Source: CAZHWR01 sp964536085
Lineage (GTDB): Bacteria > Bacillota > Clostridia > Oscillospirales > Ruminococcaceae
Length of the DNA: 34,823 nucleotides
Direction of reading: 5' to 3'
Assembly: GCA_964536085.1 (NCBI GenBank)
Contig: CAZHWR010000017.1
Span: 1-34,823, forward strand
Shown here piece after piece: positions 8,366-16,346 of this stretch (its first letter is position 1; each line of letters starts with the position of its first letter). A program made the translations under genes and the position numbers. The notes beneath the pieces are model-generated. The model searched no databases and was not told the DNA's origin. It worked only from the letters and a program-made list of their open reading frames with translations.

Positions 8366-9352
8366 ATGGAAACGATAATAAACTTTCTGTTTTACTCTAT
8401 AAGAATGGGAACGCCGCTTCTTTTCGGAACAACTGGCGAGGTAATAACCGAGAAATCCGGCAGCCTCAATCTCGGAGTTGAGGGCATGATGGCAATGGGC
8501 GCTATAGGGGGATACTGCGCCGCATGTGCGTCAAACAGCCTTATTATAGGCTTGCTCGGCGCTTTTGTCTCTGCGGCTCTCGGCGCGTTGATATATGCAT
8601 TTTTGACTGTTACGCTTCAGGCAAACCAAAACGTAACAGGACTGGCGCTTACAATTTTCGGCAACGGCGTTTATCTGCTTGTGGGACGTTCGCTCACAAA
8701 AAGCGGGGCTTTTCCATTGCTTGGAGATAAAGCGCACCTGTCGTCAATGGTGTCAGACTCAGGCATACCGCTTTTGCGCGATATACCGTATATCGGAAAG
8801 CTTCTGTTTTCGTACAATATATTTGTTTATATAGCGGTGATCATCGCTGTTATTTGCTGGATATACGCTGTAAAAACAAAGCCCGGGCTTAAAATGGCTG
8901 CAACGGGTGAAAGTCCTGCGGCGGCGGACGCATGCGGAGTGAACGTGAACGCGGCTAAGTATTTCAATATTGTTTTAGGCGGCGGAATAACCGGGCTCGG
9001 AGGTCTCTATCTTGCCGTGGTAACAAACGGCGGCGCTTGGAACGAGCAATGGGTCAACGGTATGGGATGGATATCCGTGGCGCTGGTTATATTTGCAAAC
9101 TGGAGCCCGATGCGCGCAATATTCGGAGCGTTCTTCTTCGGCATGTTCAATGTTTTAATGGCGTGGAAAGGAAATTTGAGTCACGCTTTTCCGCATGTTT
9201 TGGGCTGGCTCAACAGCATACCGAACGAATTTTATCAGCTTCTTCCGTTTTTGATAACGGCAGTTGTCTTGGCTGTAGCGTCCATAAATAAAAAATCCAA
9301 GAACACCCAGCCGGCTTCCTTGGGACTGAACTATTTCAGGGAAGAAAGATAG
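8366..9352 (+). CDS. Nucleoside ABC transporter permease
   Basis: Second integral membrane subunit of the BMP-type nucleoside importer, resembling YufQ/NupC-type permeases (BPD_transp_2 family). The 328 residues begin METIINFLFYSIRMGTPLLF and then GEVITEKSGSLNLGVEGMM, the conserved opening of this subunit. About eight to ten hydrophobic spans follow, with MAATGESPAAADACGVNV as the cytoplasmic coupling loop and GLGGLYLAV after it. The start lies 9 nt after AGGAGG and one base after the preceding stop, so translation is coupled to the fused ATPase-permease. A strong terminator follows. Confidence 0.93.
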   Translation: METIINFLFYSIRMGTPLLFGTTGEVITEKSGSLNLGVEGMMAMGAIGGYCAACASNSLIIGLLGAFVSAALGALIYAFLTVTLQANQNVTGLALTIFGNGVYLLVGRSLTKSGAFPLLGDKAHLSSMVSDSGIPLLRDIPYIGKLLFSYNIFVYIAVIIAVICWIYAVKTKPGLKMAATGESPAAADACGVNVNAAKYFNIVLGGGITGLGGLYLAVVTNGGAWNEQWVNGMGWISVALVIFANWSPMRAIFGAFFFGMFNVLMAWKGNLSHAFPHVLGWLNSIPNEFYQLLPFLITAVVLAVASINKKSKNTQPASLGLNYFREER

Positions 9353-9387
9353 CGGCTGTTGTGACGGTATTTTATAGCTAGTAAAAA

Positions 9388-9430
9388 ACAAAACTGATTT
9401 CGTTTTAGCGAAATCAGTTTTGTTTTTTTT
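9388..9430 (+). terminator. Strong intrinsic terminator, probably bidirectional
   Basis: A perfect 15-bp stem (9388-9402 with 9409-9423) with a six-base loop is followed by a run of eight or so T residues. An A-rich flank on the 5' side gives a U-run on the minus strand too, so it can also end the spoIVA transcript arriving from the right. Confidence 0.93.
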
Positions 9431-9469
9431 ATGCAATGATTAAGGAGGTATGATAAAGACTGTGTTTTA

Positions 9470-10948
9470 TCAAAGTATTATACAGATAAGGCCGTTGCAG
9501 CCATCGTTGATTATCCTTTCTATGGTCTCCGTGAGCTTCGAGCGTGCGTCGCTGGGCATATGATAAAGCTTGTTATGGAGCCCTTCGTTCACAAGCTCAT
9601 GCAGTGATTTTCCGAATATATTTGATTCCCATATCTTTTTCGGATTTTCCTCAAATTCCTGAAGCAGATACATGACCAAATCCTCCGACTGCTTTTCGCT
9701 TCCTACAAGAGGGTTGACCTCGGTATTTATATTCGCTTTCATCATGTGAATGGACGGAGCCTGCGCCCGCAGACGTACGCCGTATTTGTTGCCCTGCTTG
9801 ATTATTTCGGGCTCTTCGAGCGAAAGCTCGTCGGTGGTTGGCATAACGATACCGTAGCCGGTGGCGTTTACTTCGTTTAGCGCATCCTTAAATTTATCGT
9901 ACTCCTGCTTGATTTTTGCAAGCTCTATCATGCAGGGCATAAGGTCCGCTTCGCTTGTGATTTCAATACCCGTCGATTCGCCCAATATCTTATAGAATAG
10001 ATCGGGGGATACGGATACGGAAATTTTCGCGCTTCCGTCGCCGAGCGTTATGCTGCTGATATTGCAGGACGTAACCTGCTCGCATTGTAAAATTTTATCA
10101 GGAAGTGAATCCACATCGCGGATTTTGCAAACTCCCTCGGCTGCCGATTTGATTGAATCAAAAAGCTTCGCTTTCAGCCAGTGCCCTTTTTTGAGCGAGG
10201 TTATCCAGCGCGGCATATCTACTCCGATTTCCTTGACGGGAAACTCAAACAGCACGGTGGATAGTATCTTTTGAATATCGCTTTCGTTTAAATCGAGGCA
10301 GCTCACGGGGATAACCGAAACACCGTATTTTGAGCTCAACTGTTCTGCAAGGCTTCGTGAGGCTTCGCTGTTCGGGTCGCTGCAATTTAATATTATTACA
10401 AACGGCTTATTAATCGCGGCTAACTCGCTTATAACCCGCTCTTCGGCTTCTTCGTATTCGGCGCGGGGAATATCGCTGATACTGCCGTCGGTGGTGACTA
10501 CAAGCCCTATTGTAGAATGTTCGTTTATGACCTTCTGCGTTCCGACCTCCGCCGCCATGTTGAACGGCACCTCCTGGTCAAACCATGGAGTCAGTACCAT
10601 TCTGGGCATTTCATTTTCAATATATCCCAAAGAACTGGGAACTATGTAGCCTACGCAGTCGATAAGGCGCACATTCAGGTTGGCGTTGTCGCCCAATGTT
10701 ATGTTTACAGCTTCTTCGGGGATGAATTTCGGCTCGGTGGTCATGATAGTTTTGCCGGCGGCGGACTGCGGAAGTTCGTCGGTGGCGCGTTCGCGCCTTG
10801 ATTCATTTTGTATGTTCGGAATTACAATATTCTCCATGAACTTTTTTATAAAGGTGGATTTTCCCGTCCTTACAGGACCTACAACGCCCACATATATATC
10901 TCCGTTAGTTCGTTTCGCTATGTCTTCGTAAATGTTGGTTTTTTCCAA
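9470..10948 (-). CDS. spoIVA: Stage IV sporulation protein A, spore coat ATPase
   Basis: Morphogenetic ATPase that polymerises on the outer forespore membrane as the base layer of the spore coat. The product is 492 residues, the length of the Bacillus subtilis protein. It opens MEKTNIYEDIAKRTNGDIYV with Walker A GPVRTGKST, placing the Lys at residue 30. The GTPase-like domain continues with VGYIVPSSLGYIENE and NCSDPNSE, and it ends with LICIIL, the typical hydrophobic C-terminus. Translation appears to start at TTG (10946-10948), seven bases after AAGGAGGC; no better ATG is near. The SipL-like gene lies 20 nt upstream, suggesting one mother-cell operon. Confidence 0.96.
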   Translation of the reverse strand: MEKTNIYEDIAKRTNGDIYVGVVGPVRTGKSTFIKKFMENIVIPNIQNESRRERATDELPQSAAGKTIMTTEPKFIPEEAVNITLGDNANLNVRLIDCVGYIVPSSLGYIENEMPRMVLTPWFDQEVPFNMAAEVGTQKVINEHSTIGLVVTTDGSISDIPRAEYEEAEERVISELAAINKPFVIILNCSDPNSEASRSLAEQLSSKYGVSVIPVSCLDLNESDIQKILSTVLFEFPVKEIGVDMPRWITSLKKGHWLKAKLFDSIKSAAEGVCKIRDVDSLPDKILQCEQVTSCNISSITLGDGSAKISVSVSPDLFYKILGESTGIEITSEADLMPCMIELAKIKQEYDKFKDALNEVNATGYGIVMPTTDELSLEEPEIIKQGNKYGVRLRAQAPSIHMMKANINTEVNPLVGSEKQSEDLVMYLLQEFEENPKKIWESNIFGKSLHELVNEGLHNKLYHMPSDARSKLTETIERIINDGCNGLICIIL

Positions 10949-10968
10949 TTATAACGCCTCCTTAAAGC

Positions 10969-12504
10969 TTATTCCGTAATCGGAATAAGCAGCATTGTTT
11001 TTTGGGCGATGACGCCGCCGTCCAAATCGTTTTCATCCGTTACGGCCTGAACGTTGGTGTTGTATCTTTTTGCAATATCCCAAAGCTGCTCTCCGTCCTC
11101 GGCGAAGTAAAGCGTGAGCGCCGATGGGCAGTGGTTTTCCTTGGGGCGTTCCTCGTCAACCCCTATATCGCAAAGCAGATTGTATTCCGTTGACAGTATC
11201 AGGCAGCCTGAAAGCTTGATTTCAAATCTGATTTCCATCGAATCTGACTGCATGCTGTATGAGCAGGAAGCTATCTGCGGGGTGATTTTGGCTTTTGCCG
11301 TCTCTACGGACGGCGGCGCTTTTATAGTCTGTTCAAACGGAACGGTTCTTTCGATGACCGTCGGCATGCCGTCGCTGCCGACTGCCAAAACGCAGATATC
11401 CGCTGACCCGCTGACGGTGATTTTTCCGGCTTTGCAGTCGGCGGCGCAGCTTTTGAGCTCCGAAAGGCAGTCAAAAATCTGACTGATATTATGCGGGTCG
11501 GCTTCGATATTGTTTTTAACAACGAACATATCCGCTACAGGTCCCAAAAAACAATTTGCTCTGATTTTGCTGTTGTCCGCTGTGTGCATGAACTTTGTTG
11601 AGTAAGCGTCGGTAACGATGTTTATCTGTTTGTTTTTGTAGCCGGTGCAGGTGACGTTTAGAACAAGCTCCGCGTCGATTGAATTTTGTTCCTCCGATTC
11701 AGAGATTTCAACGGAGCATACGTCGAAGCTCACAACGCAGCTGTACTCCTCGTCGATACCGGGCAGGTCGACTATCTGGCTTACCGGAATCATAACGTCC
11801 ATTGTTTCAGGCGCGGGGGTAGCGTCGTCCGATTTCGGAGTGTAAAGTATGTGCAGCGAAACCTCGCCCTTGGTTATGACCTTGCCAGCGATTATTTTGG
11901 TTTCGCCGGGTTCGCTGGAGGAAGTACAGGATATAATTCCTGAAAACTCCGGCTTACCGTAGGGAATATCCATGCTCTGCATAACGGAAAATTGCTTTGT
12001 TGCAAATTTGTTTTCGTCCGAAACGGTGATTTCGTTGCGCTTGAGTTGGATACCCATACCTGACGCGTCGGTGACGGCCTGGGTGCATTTTGGATTTATT
12101 ATCTCAACGTTTATTGTTACGGCGCCGCGCATATCCAAGTGCTTGTTGTTGACCACTCTGCAATTGGTATAGTCGGTTTTGGCCGACGCTATTATTTCAG
12201 GGGAATCACATTCGCATCCAAACTCAATGGTTTTCGAAAAAGCCTGTTTTTGCGTTACGGCGCATACAGACGAGTCCTCCTCGCTGACATAAATTATCCG
12301 CGCCGTCGCCATAGCGTCGATATTCAGCTTGTCGCCGGAAATTCTCATCGAGGTTATTTTCGGCTCTATCGAAGCTTTTAAAACCTTAAAAATACTTTTG
12401 CAGTAGTCGGGAAGCATATAGTCGATTTCGATTCCCTGTTCGACGCTTCCGCTGAAAACGGTTTCGTTTATGCAGACGCTGTCGCGATTTATCTGTAGCT
12501 CCAT
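10969..12504 (-). CDS. sipL: SipL-like SPOCS/LysM spore coat protein
   Basis: Probable partner of SpoIVA in coat or exosporium anchoring. The 511-residue protein starts MELQINRDSVCINETVFSGS with IEIDYMLPDYCKSIFKVL, the SPOCS (DUF3794) pattern. SPOCS-like beta-rich repeats continue to about residue 450, and it ends in a LysM domain (LYFAEDGEQLWDIAKRYNTN then VIAQKTMLLIP). This is the architecture of Clostridioides difficile SipL, whose LysM binds SpoIVA. There is no signal peptide, which fits a mother-cell cytoplasmic role. The start is ATG 12502-12504 with a weak AAAGGA site. Being 20 nt ahead of spoIVA supports the name; other SPOCS/LysM proteins exist, so orthology is likely, not proven. 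Confidence 0.82.
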   Translation of the reverse strand: MELQINRDSVCINETVFSGSVEQGIEIDYMLPDYCKSIFKVLKASIEPKITSMRISGDKLNIDAMATARIIYVSEEDSSVCAVTQKQAFSKTIEFGCECDSPEIIASAKTDYTNCRVVNNKHLDMRGAVTINVEIINPKCTQAVTDASGMGIQLKRNEITVSDENKFATKQFSVMQSMDIPYGKPEFSGIISCTSSSEPGETKIIAGKVITKGEVSLHILYTPKSDDATPAPETMDVMIPVSQIVDLPGIDEEYSCVVSFDVCSVEISESEEQNSIDAELVLNVTCTGYKNKQINIVTDAYSTKFMHTADNSKIRANCFLGPVADMFVVKNNIEADPHNISQIFDCLSELKSCAADCKAGKITVSGSADICVLAVGSDGMPTVIERTVPFEQTIKAPPSVETAKAKITPQIASCSYSMQSDSMEIRFEIKLSGCLILSTEYNLLCDIGVDEERPKENHCPSALTLYFAEDGEQLWDIAKRYNTNVQAVTDENDLDGGVIAQKTMLLIPITE

Positions 12505-12630
12505 ATGATATACCCATTCCTTTCATTGATTAAGCGGAAAGCTTACAAACGCGGGTGTTAAGCTTTGCTGCGCTCCTTTGTTATTTTCTAAATAATCTAT
12601 ATTCTAAAGCTGTCCCATATATTACAAAGC

Positions 12631-12688
12631 AAAAAAATAAGCTGTTAAATCACCGATGCATTTGCAACGGTAATTTAACAGCTTATTT
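12631..12688 (-). terminator. Intrinsic terminator of the B6-linked operon
   Basis: AAATAAGCTGTTAAAT (12635-12650) is fully complementary to 12673-12688, a 16-bp stem. The loop contains a further ACCG/CGGT helix. On the minus strand the stem is followed by seven T residues (A-run at 12631-12637), correctly placed just after the radical SAM gene and before the sipL-like gene. Confidence 0.9.
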
Positions 12689-12700
12689 GATTTTGACAGT

Positions 12701-13318
12701 TTATTCGTTGTATACCCGTACTCTTAAAGGTATTTCGCAGCTCTTCGCAAGCTGTTTGCACTGCTCGATTTGCTCTTGCGGTATAACATCGACAACAGAA
12801 AACTGTATCGCGGGAATGTTCCCTTTGCAGCTTTCGGCAAACTTAAGCATAGCGTCAAATGATTTTTCGCCGAACGACGGATTTACTAGCTTTTGATAGC
12901 TTTCGCTGTCAGGCGCGTTAAGGCTTATCGACACGCTGTCCACCAGCCCTTTTAAAAGCGGTGCGGTCGGCTTTTTGTTGATTAAATCACCGAGCCCGTT
13001 TGTGTTCACGCGAATCTTTAGCCCGAATTTTGATTTGATGTATTTTGCGGTTTCAATAAGATTGTCAAGCGCAAAAAGGGGTTCGCCGTATCCGCAGAAC
13101 ACCACCTCTTTGTCGTAGTCTTTAAAGCCCTCAAAATCGTCAATGGCAGCTTTGATTTGCTCAAATGACGGGTCGAAGTCGAACCAAAGATTTTTGGCGG
13201 AGCCGAGAGCGTCTTTGTTTCCTCTTATACAAAAGGCGCATCGGCAGGGACATTTGTTGGTTATATTAAGGTAGATTTTTCCTTCAAAGCTGTATACTAT
13301 ATCGGTCATATTTGACAT
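12701..13318 (-). CDS. Radical SAM protein, TatD-associated type
   Basis: The 205-residue protein has the radical SAM cluster motif CPCRCAFC (CX3CX2C) near residue 23. It also has the SAM-binding GYGEPL and VNTNGLGDL, and SVSISLNAPDSESY as the later barrel strand. It resembles the short family known as radical SAM, TatD family-associated (TIGR04038-like). The reaction is unknown. No tatD gene is visible in the window; the gene sits third behind a pyridoxal kinase and an ECF S component, 26 nt after the latter. It ends just before a strong terminator. Confidence 0.85.
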   Translation of the reverse strand: MSNMTDIVYSFEGKIYLNITNKCPCRCAFCIRGNKDALGSAKNLWFDFDPSFEQIKAAIDDFEGFKDYDKEVVFCGYGEPLFALDNLIETAKYIKSKFGLKIRVNTNGLGDLINKKPTAPLLKGLVDSVSISLNAPDSESYQKLVNPSFGEKSFDAMLKFAESCKGNIPAIQFSVVDVIPQEQIEQCKQLAKSCEIPLRVRVYNE

Positions 13319-13344
13319 ATGGACAACGTTCCTTTCGGCAGTAG

Positions 13345-13878
13345 TTATATTTTAAGTTTACTCTTAAAAGACGCTTTGTCAAGCGCAAATCCTGCAATGC
13401 AGAAGATTATCATACTGCCCAGCGGCTGAACAAATGAAAAAGGCAGTTCCAGGCAGGCGGCAGGGAAGCCGAACATAAGAGTGTTGGCAAGGAAATAACC
13501 ACCGAAGGTGATGAATCCCGAGATAATGGACGCGATAAAGGTCGGAGCGCTGAAAATCAACTCCTTGCGCTTTGCATGCTTAAGAGAAAAATAAATCGCA
13601 AACGGTATAACATTGCACGCTTTTATTATAGCTGTTGGCAGCGACCATACCGGAACGCCCGCAAGCACGTCGGCGAGCGCGCCTCCGACAGCGGCGGAGC
13701 ACATCGCGTATGGGAAAGGCAGGATTGACGCCGCGAGGTATATGACGGAATCTCCGAAATGAACGTATCCCTGATTGATCCCCGTGGGAACCTTTATGTA
13801 TGCCGTGAAAAGGCAGGTTATTGCCGCGAACATAGCCGCGAATACCAGCCGTCTGATTTTTATGTTGGTCTTTTCCAT
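13345..13878 (-). CDS. ECF transporter S component, possibly for vitamin B6
   Basis: A 177-residue membrane protein with about six hydrophobic spans (LVFAAMFAAITCLFTAYI; VIYLAASILPFPYAMCSAAVG; the final MIIFCIAGFALD). Its polar GINQGYVHFGDS and an Ala/Gly-rich loop are typical of ECF substrate-binding (S) components. No EcfA/EcfT genes are in the window, so it would share a general energising module (group II ECF). It lies 27 nt downstream of a B6 kinase and in the same operon, so pyridoxine/pyridoxal is the best guess for the substrate. That is context inference, not sequence proof. Confidence 0.78.
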   Translation of the reverse strand: MEKTNIKIRRLVFAAMFAAITCLFTAYIKVPTGINQGYVHFGDSVIYLAASILPFPYAMCSAAVGGALADVLAGVPVWSLPTAIIKACNVIPFAIYFSLKHAKRKELIFSAPTFIASIISGFITFGGYFLANTLMFGFPAACLELPFSFVQPLGSMIIFCIAGFALDKASFKSKLKI

Positions 13879-13905
13879 AGTAACAGTACCACCCTTTGTA
13901 AATTA

Positions 13906-14796
13906 TTATTTGTCTTGCTTGAGATTATCCTGGTTTTTGCAGCACAAAAGCTGCAAAAACGGCTCAAACTGAATACCTTCGTTGCGGTCGCCGCCGTTTT
14001 TGAACGTAAATTCGACGGCGCGCTCCAAAAATCTGCACGCGGTTTCAAGCGCCTGTTTGACAGAAACACCATTGACAAGGCTTGCGCATATGACCGAAGC
14101 CATAATGTCCCCGGTGCCGGAGTATCCGTCGCCGAACGCCTTGTTTGAAACCGAACAGCAGCCCGATTGGTCAACGGCGAAGTTGCAGATTCTGCTTTCG
14201 TTGTTTATATCTATCCTAACTCCTGTTATTACAACTGTTTTCGGTCCTTTTTCCGAGAGCTTCCGGGCAAGTGCGAACATGGTTTGTTCAAACGATTTAA
14301 AATCCATCCGACCTGCAAGCTCTGAGTATTTGTCATAGCTTTCGCCCGCGATAAGACATGCTTCTGTCAAGTTCGGGGTTATAATGTCGGCGGTGAGCGC
14401 GAAATCAGAAAGCTCTTTGCATAGCTCGCTTGTGTATGTGCCGTAGATTTTGCCGTTGTCAGCCATTACGGGATCGACAAGCAGTATGGTGTTTTCTTGC
14501 TTGAACTCTTTCGTGAACCGCCGTATCGCGGATATCTGTTCGGCGCTTGATAAAAAGCCCGTGTATATACAGTCGAACGAACAGCCCAATTTTTTCCACT
14601 CTGTTATGTACTTGTCGATTTTGTCGGTGCAGTCGTCCATATAAAAGCTGTCAAAGCCGGTCTGATTTGTCAGCACCGCGGTCGGCACGGGGCACGCCTG
14701 AACGGACATAGCCGAGATAACAGGGATAGCCGCGGTGAGCGAACATTTCCCGATTCCCGAAAGATCGTTTATCGCCGCAACTTTTTTAATATGCAT
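13906..14796 (-). CDS. pdxK: Pyridoxal/pyridoxamine kinase
   Basis: Ribokinase-fold enzyme that phosphorylates B6 vitamers to make PLP precursors. The 296-residue product begins MHIKKVAAINDLSGIGKCSL, as in the pyridoxamine kinase family. It carries VLTNQTGF, LVDPVMADNGKIY, DIITPNLTEACLI and FGDGYSGTGD, whose GTGD holds the catalytic Asp. The start is set at the ATG at 14796 after AGGTGA; an in-frame extension of 48 codons upstream crosses the promoter and terminator and is unlikely to be translated. It heads the minus-strand set kinase, ECF S component, radical SAM protein. Whether it prefers pyridoxal or pyridoxamine cannot be told. Confidence 0.9.
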   Translation of the reverse strand: MHIKKVAAINDLSGIGKCSLTAAIPVISAMSVQACPVPTAVLTNQTGFDSFYMDDCTDKIDKYITEWKKLGCSFDCIYTGFLSSAEQISAIRRFTKEFKQENTILLVDPVMADNGKIYGTYTSELCKELSDFALTADIITPNLTEACLIAGESYDKYSELAGRMDFKSFEQTMFALARKLSEKGPKTVVITGVRIDINNESRICNFAVDQSGCCSVSNKAFGDGYSGTGDIMASVICASLVNGVSVKQALETACRFLERAVEFTFKNGGDRNEGIQFEPFLQLLCCKNQDNLKQDK

Positions 14797-14820
14797 TAAG
14801 GTCACCTCATTACGGTTTAA

Positions 14821-14826
14821 ATTATA
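14821..14826 (-). promoter_or_regulatory. Candidate -10 box for the pdxK operon
   Basis: A perfect TATAAT on the minus strand lies 25 nt before the pdxK start and just after the terminator of the upstream small gene. The matching -35 region is poor (TTTATT at 17 bp), so it may need an activator or be weak. Confidence 0.4.
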
Positions 14827-14840
14827 CCCCAGCGGCAAAA

Positions 14841-14873
14841 TAAAATAAAGTCGGACAAATTTTCCCTCCGACT
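14841..14873 (-). terminator. Intrinsic terminator of the small Cys-rich gene
   Basis: On the minus strand AGTCGGA pairs with TCCGACT (14849-14855 with 14867-14873) over an 11-nt loop, followed by TTTATTTTATTTT. It separates the 53-codon gene from the pdxK promoter. Confidence 0.72.
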
Positions 14874-15002
14874 GATTTGCTTTGTGAAATTTTTGAAAAC
14901 GGCCGCCGCAAAACAGAACAAATATGTGAAAATATTCCAATACTTTTTTGCAGTTCGTAAGTTGGGATTTTTTCGTTTGGCAGATTGCCTAAAACAATTC
15001 TG

Positions 15003-15164
15003 TTATTTTTTGCTTTGTTGTTGTTTTTTTAGATTTTCCCCGATCTTTTTTGTATAGTAACAGCACCCGCTTTTGCTGTTGTACGATGTGATTTGCATGC
15101 TATGAAGATCGCAATAGCCGTCTTTTTGATATTTACAGTCTTTTAAACAGCTTATCAAATTCAT
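15003..15164 (-). CDS. Small Cys-rich protein, 53 aa
   Basis: A short gene starting at ATG 15162-15164, eight bases after AAAGGA on the minus strand. The product begins MNLISCLKDCKYQKDGYCDL, later has SGCCYY, and ends in a Lys/Gln-rich tail. The spacing CX3CX7C followed by GCC resembles a family of tiny clostridial proteins with a CxxxCxYQxDGYC core, often mislabelled as hydroxymyristoyl-ACP dehydratase. The four or five Cys suggest a metal site or disulfides. It has its own ribosome binding site and terminator. Function is unknown; the match is from memory of the pattern. Confidence 0.78.
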   Translation of the reverse strand: MNLISCLKDCKYQKDGYCDLHSMQITSYNSKSGCCYYTKKIGENLKKQQQSKK

Positions 15165-15342
15165 CTTGATTTTCCTTTCGGCGGTTAGCTAACGGATATA
15201 TTGTGCTTCTGTTTGGATTTACGCTTCGCTATAAAACATTTTTCTGCTTTTTAATAAAATTATTCGTGATAAAAAGCATAATAAATCGTGCGTTTGCAGA
15301 TAAACTAAAATAAGAATTAAAAAGCGAAAGGATGGCTTTGGC

Positions 15343-16344
15343 TTGAAAAAATATGTGATTTTATTTTCGGCGACAATACTTATTATTACAGGGACTTTCT
15401 TTACTCCGGCGGTTGCCGCTATGCTGATACCAAATGCGAAGCTGGTTATGCTTTCACAGCAAAGCTATGTGGAGTATGTAACTGCAAACGGAACTGTAGA
15501 GGAAAAATCCGCCAAAAACATATCGGTCGATTATCCCGTCGTTCCGAAAACCGTTTATTACTCCGAGGGCGACAGCATTAAAAAGGGTGATGTTTTAGCC
15601 GACATCGACGTAGAGCAGACCATTCAGCTCATCGCCGCGGCATATAAAACGGATTCCGATTCGGTTCCAAAAAAACTCGCATCCGCGCTGGCGAACGCGG
15701 ATGATTCGGAAGACTTAAGCGAGGCGGAAGCTTTGATACCCCAAAATATCATAAGCACCGCTTCAGGTAAAATAAACTCTTTGGAAATTTCAGAGGGCGA
15801 TTTGTGTGCTGCGGGGACAGTTGCGTCGGTTTCGGATGAAAATAATCTTTGCGTAAGTCTTCAGATAAACGAGTCGGACATTTCCAACGTGAGCAAGGGT
15901 CAGTCGGTTACGATCACCGGGGCGGGTTTTTCCGGTAAGTCCTATAAAGGAACAGTCACAAAGATTGCTTCGGCGGCAAAAAAGCAGTTGAGCAGTACGT
16001 CGCAGGAGACGGTAGTTGACGTTGCGGCGTCGATTGACAACGCGGATAAAAGCTTAAAGGTCGGTTTTACAGTGACGGGAAGCATTGCGGTTTCAGAGGA
16101 AAAAAGCGTCGGCGTATTACCGTATGAAGCGGTGCTTCAGGACGATGACGGCAACGAGTTCGTGTATGTTTATAAAAACGGAAGAGCATATAAGCAAACG
16201 GTTTCGACCGCCGAGGAATTAAAAGGCGGCGTGGTGATAACGGGCGGGGTAACAGGCTCGGATTTCATAATTTACAAGGCCGAAGGGCTTGACAAAGACG
16301 TAGAGCATGTCAATGTTACGGTCGATTCGGTGAGGAGTGACTAG
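15343..16344 (+). CDS. HlyD/MacA-type efflux adaptor protein
   Basis: Membrane-anchored adaptor of a MacAB-like system. The 333-residue protein has one N-terminal membrane span (YVILFSATILIITGTFF) and then a beta-barrel/lipoyl layout. GTVEEKSAKNISVDYPVVPK and YYSEGDSIKKGDVLADID form the first lipoyl half. ISTASGKINSLEISEGDLC forms the second half. VSLQINESDISNVSKGQSV and GFTVTGSIAV are barrel strands. The helical hairpin between the lipoyl halves is very short. The start is TTG at 15343, 11 nt after AAAGGA. The permease begins 2 nt after the stop, so the two are coupled. Confidence 0.83.
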   Translation: MKKYVILFSATILIITGTFFTPAVAAMLIPNAKLVMLSQQSYVEYVTANGTVEEKSAKNISVDYPVVPKTVYYSEGDSIKKGDVLADIDVEQTIQLIAAAYKTDSDSVPKKLASALANADDSEDLSEAEALIPQNIISTASGKINSLEISEGDLCAAGTVASVSDENNLCVSLQINESDISNVSKGQSVTITGAGFSGKSYKGTVTKIASAAKKQLSSTSQETVVDVAASIDNADKSLKVGFTVTGSIAVSEEKSVGVLPYEAVLQDDDGNEFVYVYKNGRAYKQTVSTAEELKGGVVITGGVTGSDFIIYKAEGLDKDVEHVNVTVDSVRSD

Positions 16345-16346
16345 GT

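Noticed and set aside
12505..12610. SigE-type promoter for the sipL-spoIVA operon
   Set aside because: Expected from biology, but the best candidate -10 matches the consensus poorly; I cannot support a position.
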